14,302 nucleotides of DNA from CAZIOQ01 sp964540975 (GTDB lineage: Bacteria; Patescibacteriota; Microgenomatia; UBA12405; UBA6130). A model generated the notes under the pieces. It did no database searches. It was given only the letters and a program-made list of their open reading frames with translations, and had not been told where the DNA came from. Where the stretch lies: assembly GCA_964540975.1 (NCBI GenBank), contig CAZIOQ010000058.1, positions 1-14,302 of the forward strand, written 5' to 3'. The position numbers and the translations under genes were made by a program. This document shows, piece after piece, positions 1 to 7,763 of this stretch. Within the stretch, counting starts at the first letter, position 1. Each line of letters begins with the position of its first letter.

Positions 1-144
1 CTCTTTAATGACAAACTAGGAGAATATCTGCTATTCTACAATACCAAAAGAGTTCATGAGTCTTTAATTTTTAAATCACCCTTAGACTACTTACTTGAGA
101 AAGGAGGAATGTCTAAAAAGTCTGTAACCTGGACAAAGCCTTGA
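1..144 (+). CDS. Transposase C-terminal fragment (integrase core, IS3/IS481-like), 5' end outside window
   Basis: The frame is open from base 1 to the TGA at 142-144 and encodes 47 residues. The segment FYNTKRVHESL followed by KSPLDYL matches the end of the DDE integrase-core domain of IS3/IS481-type transposases, where a Y-N-x-x-R-x-H-x-S-L signature leads to a S-P-x-x-Y-L signature shortly before the C-terminus. In the intact enzyme this domain cuts and joins the element's DNA ends. Only the tail is visible, so I cannot say whether the gene is complete upstream or a pseudogene. The stop codon overlaps the -35 box of the rpoB promoter, so the mobile element ends directly against the polymerase operon. 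The family call is fairly safe; the IS family within it is not. Confidence 0.72.
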   Translation, partial: LFNDKLGEYLLFYNTKRVHESLIFKSPLDYLLEKGGMSKKSVTWTKP

Positions 145-161
145 CTTTTTTCAAAGTAGGC
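138..161. repeat. Imperfect inverted repeat across transposase stop and rpoB -35 box
   Basis: GCCT (138-141) pairs with AGGC (158-161), and ACTTT (144-148) pairs with AAAGT (153-157) around a TTTC loop, leaving two unpaired bases (142-143). No T-run follows, so a rho-independent terminator for the transposase is unlikely. It could be an operator over the rpoB promoter, a remnant of the mobile element's end, or chance. The pairing is seen directly; any role is inference. Confidence 0.4.
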
Positions 162-169
162 CTTATAAT
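141..169 (+). promoter_or_regulatory. Sigma-70-type promoter of the rpoBC operon
   Basis: TTGACT (141-146, 5 of 6 consensus) and TATAAT (164-169, 6 of 6) are separated by exactly 17 nt. Transcription would start near 176, giving a leader of about 92 nt before the rpoB ATG. This is the best promoter match in the window, which fits a heavily expressed operon. The -35 box overlaps the end of the upstream transposase gene. Confidence 0.82.
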
Positions 170-200
170 ACAAATTTAGTTTAATTTGTAAGTTGAGAAA

Positions 201-223
201 GGGCGGTAAACCGCCCAATTTTT
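201..223 (+). terminator. Terminator-like hairpin in the rpoB leader (possible attenuator)
   Basis: GGGCGG (201-206) and CCGCCC (211-216) form a 6-bp all-GC stem around a TAAA loop, followed by AA and five T (219-223). It lies between the promoter and rpoB, so as a terminator it would reduce transcription into the operon. A second pairing, AACCGC (209-214) with GCGGTT (224-229), uses the same 3' arm and would exclude the first stem. The hairpin is plain in the sequence; attenuation is inference. It could instead be an mRNA-stabilising or pausing structure. Confidence 0.5.
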
Positions 224-267
224 GCGGTTAAAAAAATAGCCTATTAATCATCCCCTTTAGGACAAAA

Positions 268-3200
268 ATGCGGCCAATAAAAAGAATATTTTTAGGCGAA
301 AAACCACTTCTGCCTCAACCTAGTGATTTGATTGCGATCCAAAAAGATGCCTGGAAAGAATTTGTTTCTTTTCAGATTAAAGAGATATTTAAAGCTATTT
401 CGCCGATCGATGATTATACTGGAAAAAATTGGAGTTTGTTTTTAGATGATGTTGTTCTTGAAGCACCAAAAATTCTTCCTGAGTTTGCTAAAGAAAAAGG
501 CTTGACTTTTAGTGGTGCTTTACGGGTGAAAGCAAGATTGTTGAACAAAAAAACAGGAAAAGAAATCAGCGAAGAAGTTTTCTTGATGAATTTTCCTTAT
601 ATGACTGAGGTAGGCACATTTGTAATTTCCGGGATAGAAAGATGTATTAATAATCAGCTGATTAGATCTCCTGGGGTATATTTTGTTTCTGAAACGGATC
701 CGGTGTCAAGGAAAGAATTGTTTAGGGCGGAAATCAGGCCAGTTTATGGTTCTTGGTTAGAATTTTTAATGGGTGCCAGAGGGATAATTTATGCCCGGAT
801 AGATAGAAGAAGAAAATTCTTGGCAACAGTTTTATTAAGAGCGATTGGTTTTGAAAATGATCAAGGACTAATAAGAGAGTTTTCTTCCTTTATTAAACCA
901 ACTTTGGACATCGATTCAACTAAAACCCAGACTGAGGCCTTGATTGAATTTTATCGAAGAATGCGGCCAGGAGAACCACTAATTTTAGATAATGCCCAAA
1001 AGCTTTTTAAAAGCTTATTTTTTGATAACAAAACTTACAATATTTCCTTTGTTGGTCGTTACAAAATCAACAAAAGATTGGGATTAAATTTTCCTGAGGA
1101 CAAATCTGAATTTTGGATTCTTAATAGAATTGATATTACAAAAACAATTCACTATTTAATCAAGCTTTATCAAGGAGAGGAAAAAAATCTTGATGATATT
1201 GATCATTTGGCTAACCGTCGATTACGTCGGGTGGGAGAAATTTTGTCTCAATCAGTTTTAAGAAGAGCGTTGATAAGATTTGAGAGAACAGTAAAAGAGA
1301 GGATGAGTTTGGTGAGTGTTAAAGAGAATGTAAGACCTTCTCAAATTATTAATGCTCAAGCGATTATTAATGGAGTTAATTCTTTCTTTAAAACTAATCA
1401 GTTGTCTTCTATTCTTGATCAGACTAATCCTTTAGCCGAACTTGATCTTTTAAGAAAAGTGACAGTTACCGGGCCTGAGGGGATTACCCGGGAAAGAGCA
1501 ACATTCTCTATCCGCGATATTCATAGCTCTCAATACGGAAGAATCTGTCCAATCAGGTCACCTGAGGGAATGAGTATTGGTTTAGTCAATTATTTGGCTT
1601 TATTTACTCGAATCAATAAATATGGATTTTTAGAAGCCCCTTATCGGAAGGTAATTCTGGCGAAAAAAGAAGGCAGAAAATTGCCTAAAATAACTGATGA
1701 AGTGGTTTGGTTGCAAGCTGATGACGAGATGAATTATTACATTACTCACGGCGGTGTTCAGATAGATAAAGACGGTTATATTCTTGATAGAGTAGTGCCA
1801 GTCCGTTATAAAGGAGAATTCCTTGAGGTTAAGGCGAATAAAATTCAATTGATTGATTTTTCTAATCAACAGATAATAGGGATTTCTGGCTCGCTAATTC
1901 CTTTTGTTGCTCATGATGAAGCTAATAGGGCTTTAATGGGAGCCAATATGCAGTGTCAAGCAGTGCCGCTGGTAAAACCAGAAGTGCCAATTGTTGGGAC
2001 AGGAATGGAAAAAGTAGTTGCCAAAACGATGCAGAGAATAATTGAGGCAAAAGCAGCCGGTAAAGTAATTTATGTTGATTCGGAAAAAATTATTATTAAA
2101 CCAGATAAAAAAGATGAAAATTTTCAAATAAATAATCAATTTGCCATCAAAGATGGGTATCATATTTATAATTTGTTTAAATTTAGAATTACTAGTCCTA
2201 ATGGCACTTGTTACAATCAAAGACCAGTAGTTACCGTTGGCCAACGGGTAAAGAAGGGCCAACTGTTGGCTGATGGACCGGCTACTCAAGATGGCGAGTT
2301 AGCCTTGGGAAAGAATTTATTAATTGCCTATGCCTGCATTGAAGGATTTGGTTATGAAGATGCGGTGGTTGTTTCTGACAGGTTGGTCACCGAAGATGTG
2401 ATGACTTCAATTAAAATTAATGAATATGAGGCGCAGGTGGTTGATACTAAACTCGGTCCAGAAGAACTAACTCGAGACATTCCCGGAGTAAGTGAAGAAG
2501 ATTTGGCGAGATTGACTGAAGATGGAACCATTATGATTGGTTGCGAAGTCGACCCAAATGACATTTTAGTAGGCAAGGTTGAACCCAAAGGTCAAAAAGA
2601 ATTGACTCCAGAGGAAAGATTACTAAGGGCAATTTTTGGGGAAAAGGCAAAAGAGGTTAAAGATACTAGTCTGCGGGTTCCCCATGGTGAAGGCGGAATT
2701 GTAATTGGGGTAAGGATGTTAGATCGGGAGAAAGGTGATGAATTGGAGGCAGGGGTTAATAAAGTAGTTAAGGTGACGGTTGCTCAATTAAGAAAAATTA
2801 AGGAAGGAGACAAAGTGGCCGGCAGGCATGGAAATAAAGGAGTCATTGCTAAAGTTTTGCCAGTTTATGATATGCCTTATCTTGAAGATGGCCGGCCAGT
2901 GGATATTATTATTTCACCTTTATCAGTTATTGCCCGAATGAACTTGGGTCAATTGTTAGAGGCTCATTTAGGATTAGCTGGTCGGAAATTGGGACAAAAA
3001 TTTGCGGTTTCTAATTTTACTCGCTCACTGGAAAAAGTTATTGAAGATTTTTTGAAAAAAGCTGGCTTGCCAGTTTCAGGCAAGGTTACTCTTTATGATG
3101 GGAAAACCGGTTTACCATTTGATCAGAAGGTAGCGGTTGGAATTGCTTATATTAACAAGCTCCATCATATGGTTGACGACAAAATCCATGCTCGGTCTAC

Positions 3201-3534
3201 CGGTCCTTATTCTTTAGTTACCCAGCAGCCTTTGGGTGGAAAAGCGAGGATGGGTGGTCAAAGATTTGGGGAGATGGAAGTCTGGGCCTTAGAAGCTCAT
3301 CGAGCTGCTTATACCCTTCAAGAAATGTTAACTGTTAAATCAGATGATACTGGGGGAAGAACCCGCACTTTTCAAGCAATTATTAAAGGTCAGGATATTC
3401 CCCAATCAACCTTACCCGAATCATTTAAGGTTTTAGTTAAAGAACTTGCTGGTTTAGCCCTGGAAGTTTCTCCGGTAGGAGTGATTAAGAAAAAGGAGCC
3501 AGAATCGACTAAAAAAACTAAGGAGAAAATCTAA
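268..3534 (+). CDS. rpoB: DNA-directed RNA polymerase subunit beta
   Basis: Beta subunit of RNA polymerase, forming one jaw of the active-centre cleft. At 1088 aa it is shorter than the Bacillus and E. coli proteins, which carry extra inserts. Landmarks: protrusion and lobe segments (RSPGV at 133-137, IDRRRK at 178-183), the rifampicin region (about 372-441), ANRALMGANMQ (552-562), GYEDAV (695-700), GDKVAGRHGNKGV (847-859, with the NTP-contacting lysines), and the C-terminal clamp block around KLHHMVDDKIHARSTGPYS (964-982). Several rifampicin-contact positions are not the usual residue: S381, I382, L394, T399 and C563 replace E. coli Q513, F514, H526, S531 and R687. The ATG is preceded by a modest AGGA (259-262) at 5-nt spacing. 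The C-terminal tail is Lys-rich. rpoC begins 11 nt after the stop. The identity is certain. Confidence 0.99.
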   Translation: MRPIKRIFLGEKPLLPQPSDLIAIQKDAWKEFVSFQIKEIFKAISPIDDYTGKNWSLFLDDVVLEAPKILPEFAKEKGLTFSGALRVKARLLNKKTGKEISEEVFLMNFPYMTEVGTFVISGIERCINNQLIRSPGVYFVSETDPVSRKELFRAEIRPVYGSWLEFLMGARGIIYARIDRRRKFLATVLLRAIGFENDQGLIREFSSFIKPTLDIDSTKTQTEALIEFYRRMRPGEPLILDNAQKLFKSLFFDNKTYNISFVGRYKINKRLGLNFPEDKSEFWILNRIDITKTIHYLIKLYQGEEKNLDDIDHLANRRLRRVGEILSQSVLRRALIRFERTVKERMSLVSVKENVRPSQIINAQAIINGVNSFFKTNQLSSILDQTNPLAELDLLRKVTVTGPEGITRERATFSIRDIHSSQYGRICPIRSPEGMSIGLVNYLALFTRINKYGFLEAPYRKVILAKKEGRKLPKITDEVVWLQADDEMNYYITHGGVQIDKDGYILDRVVPVRYKGEFLEVKANKIQLIDFSNQQIIGISGSLIPFVAHDEANRALMGANMQCQAVPLVKPEVPIVGTGMEKVVAKTMQRIIEAKAAGKVIYVDSEKIIIKPDKKDENFQINNQFAIKDGYHIYNLFKFRITSPNGTCYNQRPVVTVGQRVKKGQLLADGPATQDGELALGKNLLIAYACIEGFGYEDAVVVSDRLVTEDVMTSIKINEYEAQVVDTKLGPEELTRDIPGVSEEDLARLTEDGTIMIGCEVDPNDILVGKVEPKGQKELTPEERLLRAIFGEKAKEVKDTSLRVPHGEGGIVIGVRMLDREKGDELEAGVNKVVKVTVAQLRKIKEGDKVAGRHGNKGVIAKVLPVYDMPYLEDGRPVDIIISPLSVIARMNLGQLLEAHLGLAGRKLGQKFAVSNFTRSLEKVIEDFLKKAGLPVSGKVTLYDGKTGLPFDQKVAVGIAYINKLHHMVDDKIHARSTGPYSLVTQQPLGGKARMGGQRFGEMEVWALEAHRAAYTLQEMLTVKSDDTGGRTRTFQAIIKGQDIPQSTLPESFKVLVKELAGLALEVSPVGVIKKKEPESTKKTKEKI

Positions 3535-3545
3535 AAAAAGTTAAG

Positions 3546-6500
3546 ATGAAAAAAGATTTTTTTGATAAAAACATTATTGACTTTAAAGGGCTTAAAATCA
3601 AGTTGGCCTCGAGCGAGGAAATAAAATCTTGGTCTTACGGAGAGGTAACTAAGCCCGAGACAATTAATTATCGGACTTGGCGGCCAGAAAAAGACGGTCT
3701 TTTTTGTGAAAGAATTTTTGGCCCAACAAAAGATTTAGAGTGTTATTGTGGAAAATATAAAGGAATCCGTTTTAAAGGTGTTATCTGTGATAAATGCGGT
3801 GTTGAAGTTGTTCTTTCCCAGGTAAGAAGGGAAAGGATGGGACATATTGATTTGGCCGTTCCCGTAGTTCATATTTGGTTTTTGAAGAATACTCCTTCGC
3901 CGATTTCTTTGCTCTTAAAAATTCCTCAAAAAGAAATCGAAGCGGTAGTTTACTTTGCTCGTTATTTAGTTATTGATATTGAGAAGAAAAAAGTCCGTCA
4001 AGCTGAAGATAATCTGAAAAAAGGAATTAAAGAAGAAATTAAGAAGCTAAAAGAAGAAAGTTTAGAAGAAAGGAAAAAGTTAAAAGATCAATTAAAAAAA
4101 GAAAAAGAGCTTTTAGCGGAAAGAATTAGGAATAAAGATCAATTAAAAATAGCCCAGGATGAGTTAACGGTAAGTTTCAACCAAAAAATTCAACAAGCTA
4201 AAGAAAAATTTCTTTTGGAAAGAGAGAGGTTGAAAAATTTGGCTGATGGTTTGCAAGCAAGGATAAAATCCTTGGAGATTTTTCAGACCCTTTCTGAACA
4301 AGAACACTATCATCTATCCCGTTTTAAGGCGGCTGATTTTTTTGAGGCAAGAATGGGGGCAGAGGCAATCTTGGCCGCGCTTTCAAAAATTGATCTTAAA
4401 GCCACAGTAAAAGTTTTACGAGAAGAAATGAGGAAAACTACCAGTCGGCCGAAGAAAAATAAACTTATCCAAAGAATTAGAATTGCCAATGGAATGTTAA
4501 GAGCCCAAATCCAACCCAGTTGGATGGTCTTAAGAACTTTACCAGTAATTCCTCCAGAATTAAGGCCAATGGTCCAATTAACTGGTGGGAGATTTGCCAC
4601 TTCTGATCTCAATGATTTATATCGTCGGGTGATTAATAGAAATAATCGCTTAAAAAGACTAATTAATTTAGGGGCGCCGGATATTATCTTAAGAAATGAA
4701 AAAAGGATGCTTCAAGAGGCAGTTGATACTTTGATTGACGCTACCAAAGCTAAAGCAAGATTGACCAGAAGACAAACTCCACCAAGATCTTTATCTGATC
4801 TTTTGCGAGGCAAAAAAGGAAGATTTAGGAAAAATCTTTTAGGGAAAAGGGTTGATTATTCAGGGAGAAGCGTGGTTGTTGTTGGTCCGGAATTAAGACT
4901 CGATCAATGTGGGTTACCCAAAGAAATTGCTTTAGAAATGTTTAGGCCGTTTATTTTAAGGGAATTGATGCTAAAAGGTCTAGCGCCGAATATCAGAAGC
5001 GCTAAAACTCTTTTAGATCATCGAATTCCAGAAGTTTACGATATTCTTGAAGAAGTAGTAAAAAACAAACTAGTTTTGTTGAATAGAGCGCCGACTTTGC
5101 ATAAACTTTCCATTCAAGCTTTTTATCCAGTTTTAACTGATGGTTTGGCCATCAGACTCCACCCTTGTGTCTGTTCCGGTTTTAATGCTGACTTTGATGG
5201 TGATCAGATGGGAGTATTTTTGCCTTTGTCAAAAGCGAGTCAAAAAGAGTCTAAAGACAATATTCTTGCCACTAAAAATCTGTTGAAACCAGCTGATGGA
5301 GTACCGGTAAATGTGCCGGGGAAGGAGATGGTGGTTGGTTGTTATTATGGGACTTCCATCAGAAAAGAGGACATTCCTCTTTGGCAAGAATATCAAAAAA
5401 ACAAAAAATGGCCAAGAAAAATTAAATACTTTGCTAGCGACAAAGAAGCAGTTAAAGCCTATCAGTTAAATAAAATTGTGCTTAGAGAATTAATTGGGGT
5501 GAAAAGAGGAAAGGATTTGATTTTGACCACGGTGGGAAGAATTTTGTTCAACCAGTCTTTGCCAAAAGATTATGGTTTTGTTAATGAATCAATCACTAGT
5601 GGCGTTATTAAAAGAATTTTAGCCGACATATTTTATTCCCATTCGCGAGAAGAATATGTAAGTTTGGTTGATAAAGTAAAAGATTTTGGCTTTTGGGGAA
5701 TGACTATTTCTGGTTTGTCTTTGGCAATTTTTGACTGTGGCTGGTTACCGGAAAAGGCAAAAATTATTAAAGAGGCGAATCAAAGAATAGAAGAAATAGA
5801 GAACGCCTATACAGAAGGATTGATTACTGGCGAAGAAAAAGAAAGATCGGCTCGCGATGTTTGGATAGAGACAACCGATAAAATTGCCGCTTTAACTTGG
5901 GCGCTTCTTAATGAAGATTCACCAATTAAAATTATTAGCAACGCCGGTGTTAAAAGGGTCTCCCAGGATCAAATTAAGCAGATATCAGGGATTAGGGGTC
6001 TAGTGGTAGACCCTTTGGGACGAATTGTTCCTTTACCGACGAAATCGAGTTTTCGGGAAGGTTTATCTGTTTTTGAATATGTTGCCGGAGCAAGAGGATC
6101 AAGAAAAGGTTTAACCGATACTGCTTTAAAAACAGCCGATGCTGGTTATCTAACCCGAAAATTGGTTGATGTTTCCCATGCAGTTTTGATCCGAGAAGAA
6201 GATTGTGGTACCAAAGAAGGAATTTTAATAGAAAAAGAAGGCGAGAGAAAAGATGTTTTTGAATTTAGAATTATGGGTCGGGTGGTGGCTAAAGATGTAA
6301 AAGACAAAGACGGTAAAATCGTGGTAAAAAAAGGCGAGGTTATTGATGAGAAAAAAATTACCCAAATCAGAAAATCAGGGGTGACAAAAGTTTTGGTCAG
6401 ATCACCGTTAATTTGTAAAACCAAAGGTGGTCTGTGCTCTCAATGTTATGGTTGGGATCTAGGAGATCATAAATTAGCTGCGATTGGTCTGCCAGTCGGC

Positions 6501-7289
6501 ATTATTGCTGCCCAATCTATTGGAGAGCCAGGGACTCAGTTAACATTAAAAACTAAGCACTCCGGAGGAGTAATTGGGCTTGATGTGACTCAAGGTTTAC
6601 CACGAGTTCAAGAATTATTTGAAATCAGAACACCAAAATTTCCTGCTCTCTTAAGTGAGATCGAAGGAAAAATTGTTTTGATCAAAGAAGAAAAAGATAG
6701 TCTTTTGATTAAAGTTAGAGAAAGCAATAGCAAAAAGGGAACAAGAGAATATTTTGTCCCCAAAGGAGCAAGACTGTTGGTTAACGAGGGGCAGTTAATT
6801 AAGAGAGGTATGCCTTTAACTGCTGGTTCGATTAATATTAGACAATTAATGGATTTCAGGGGGCTTAAAGAAGCAGAAGAATATCTGTTGAATGAGATCC
6901 AAAAGGTTTATGAATCACAGGGAATATCTATTCATGATAAACATTTTGAGACGGTGATTCATGAGATGAGCAGCAAGATTAAAATTACCGCTTCCGGCGA
7001 TACCTCTTTCTTGGTCGGATCATATGTGGAGCAAGCTGTTTTTGAAGAGGAGAATAAGCAGGTAATTAAAGATAAAGGGAGACCGGCGAAAGGGAGAAGG
7101 GTACTTCTTGGGATTACCCAGGCTTCTTTGAATACTAACTCTTGGCTATCAGCAGCTTCCTTTCAGGAAACAACCAATATTTTAACTGAAGCAGCAATTT
7201 TGGGTAAAGAGGACAAATTGATTGGGATGAAAGAAAATGTTATTATAGGAAGATTAATCCCCACCGAGCCTGAGAGGGTTAAAATTTAA
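3546..7289 (+). CDS. rpoC: DNA-directed RNA polymerase subunit beta'
   Basis: Catalytic subunit of RNA polymerase (1247 aa). Visible in order: first zinc site C66, C68, C81, C84; a very charged coiled-coil stretch (about 148-245) that is much longer than the equivalent part of Bacillus RpoC; RFATSDLNDLYRRVINRNNR (349-368); the catalytic loop NADFDGDQM (547-555) with Mg-binding D549, D551, D553; the bridge helix (SRKGLTDTALKTADAGYL, 852-869); second zinc site C887, C957, C964, C967; and GEPGTQLT (993-1000) leading into the trigger loop. The trigger loop reads LKTKH (1001-1005) where MRTFH is usual. The segment before the bridge helix (798-813) has two extra residues. Only a distant AAGGAG (3520-3525, 20 nt away) precedes the ATG, so translation is probably coupled to rpoB. 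The identity is certain. Confidence 0.99.
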   Translation: MKKDFFDKNIIDFKGLKIKLASSEEIKSWSYGEVTKPETINYRTWRPEKDGLFCERIFGPTKDLECYCGKYKGIRFKGVICDKCGVEVVLSQVRRERMGHIDLAVPVVHIWFLKNTPSPISLLLKIPQKEIEAVVYFARYLVIDIEKKKVRQAEDNLKKGIKEEIKKLKEESLEERKKLKDQLKKEKELLAERIRNKDQLKIAQDELTVSFNQKIQQAKEKFLLERERLKNLADGLQARIKSLEIFQTLSEQEHYHLSRFKAADFFEARMGAEAILAALSKIDLKATVKVLREEMRKTTSRPKKNKLIQRIRIANGMLRAQIQPSWMVLRTLPVIPPELRPMVQLTGGRFATSDLNDLYRRVINRNNRLKRLINLGAPDIILRNEKRMLQEAVDTLIDATKAKARLTRRQTPPRSLSDLLRGKKGRFRKNLLGKRVDYSGRSVVVVGPELRLDQCGLPKEIALEMFRPFILRELMLKGLAPNIRSAKTLLDHRIPEVYDILEEVVKNKLVLLNRAPTLHKLSIQAFYPVLTDGLAIRLHPCVCSGFNADFDGDQMGVFLPLSKASQKESKDNILATKNLLKPADGVPVNVPGKEMVVGCYYGTSIRKEDIPLWQEYQKNKKWPRKIKYFASDKEAVKAYQLNKIVLRELIGVKRGKDLILTTVGRILFNQSLPKDYGFVNESITSGVIKRILADIFYSHSREEYVSLVDKVKDFGFWGMTISGLSLAIFDCGWLPEKAKIIKEANQRIEEIENAYTEGLITGEEKERSARDVWIETTDKIAALTWALLNEDSPIKIISNAGVKRVSQDQIKQISGIRGLVVDPLGRIVPLPTKSSFREGLSVFEYVAGARGSRKGLTDTALKTADAGYLTRKLVDVSHAVLIREEDCGTKEGILIEKEGERKDVFEFRIMGRVVAKDVKDKDGKIVVKKGEVIDEKKITQIRKSGVTKVLVRSPLICKTKGGLCSQCYGWDLGDHKLAAIGLPVGIIAAQSIGEPGTQLTLKTKHSGGVIGLDVTQGLPRVQELFEIRTPKFPALLSEIEGKIVLIKEEKDSLLIKVRESNSKKGTREYFVPKGARLLVNEGQLIKRGMPLTAGSINIRQLMDFRGLKEAEEYLLNEIQKVYESQGISIHDKHFETVIHEMSSKIKITASGDTSFLVGSYVEQAVFEEENKQVIKDKGRPAKGRRVLLGITQASLNTNSWLSAASFQETTNILTEAAILGKEDKLIGMKENVIIGRLIPTEPERVKI

Positions 7290-7313
7290 TTGTTGAGTAG
7301 GGGAATTGTTCAA

Positions 7314-7760
7314 ATGCCAACTTTTAGTCAACTGGTGAGAAAACCAAGAAAGAAAAAACAGACAAAGACCAAAAGTCCAGCGTTAAGAGGAGTGGCTAAT
7401 CCTTTAAAAGGAAGAATGACGTCGATTTTGTCTCCCCAAAAGCGGGGGGTGGTAACATTGGTAAAAACAATGACCCCTAAAAAACCACACTCAGCTTTAA
7501 GAAAAATTGCCAAAGTCAGGCTTTCTAATAAAAAAGAAATCACGGTTTACATTCCTGGTATTGGCCATAATATTGCCGAACATGCCGTGGTTTTGATTCG
7601 AGGAGGCAGGGTGAGAGATTTACCAGGAGTAAAATATCATTTGATCAGAGGGAAATTAGATGCTGGGGGAGTAGAAGGGAGAGTAACTTCCCGAAGCAAA
7701 TATGGAGTTAAGTTGGTTAAAGAAGGGAAACAAGGCAATCAGGAGGTTGCCCAAGGATAA
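7314..7760 (+). CDS. rpsL: 30S ribosomal protein S12 (uS12)
   Basis: S12 lines the decoding centre of the small subunit. I chose ATG 7314 (148 aa, MPTFSQLVRKP, matching family starts) with AGGGG at 7299-7303 and 10-nt spacing. A TTG frame open from 7290, directly after the rpoC stop, is less likely. Residues 25-40 between PAL and PQKRG contain a 13-residue insertion relative to E. coli, of the same length as in Bacillus S12. The decoding loop PKKPHSALRK (55-64) keeps K56 (E. coli K42) but has H59 where Asn45 is usual. RVRDLPG (99-105) has Arg101 where E. coli has Lys87, and keeps D102, the residue methylthiolated in E. coli. The C-terminal tail runs about ten residues past the E. coli end, and its codons hold the rpsG ribosome binding site. 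The gene follows rpoC by 24 nt. Confidence 0.98.
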   Translation: MPTFSQLVRKPRKKKQTKTKSPALRGVANPLKGRMTSILSPQKRGVVTLVKTMTPKKPHSALRKIAKVRLSNKKEITVYIPGIGHNIAEHAVVLIRGGRVRDLPGVKYHLIRGKLDAGGVEGRVTSRSKYGVKLVKEGKQGNQEVAQG

Positions 7761-7763
7761 GCA

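Noticed and set aside
1630..2588. Three antisense open frames of 78-118 codons opposite rpoB
   Set aside because: They have no family resemblance; the opposite strand encodes highly conserved RpoB. Shadow frames.
4310..4612. 100-codon antisense frame opposite rpoC, with hydrophobic stretches
   Set aside because: It mirrors conserved RpoC codons, with no independent ribosome binding site or promoter seen.
5996..6013. 7-bp hairpin GGGTCTA/TAGACCC with GTGG loop inside rpoC
   Set aside because: It encodes the conserved RGLVVDP segment and is followed by no T-run; probably chance from codon choice.
7290..7313. Upstream TTG starts for rpsL
   Set aside because: The eight extra residues do not fit S12 N-termini, and ATG 7314 has a usable ribosome binding site.
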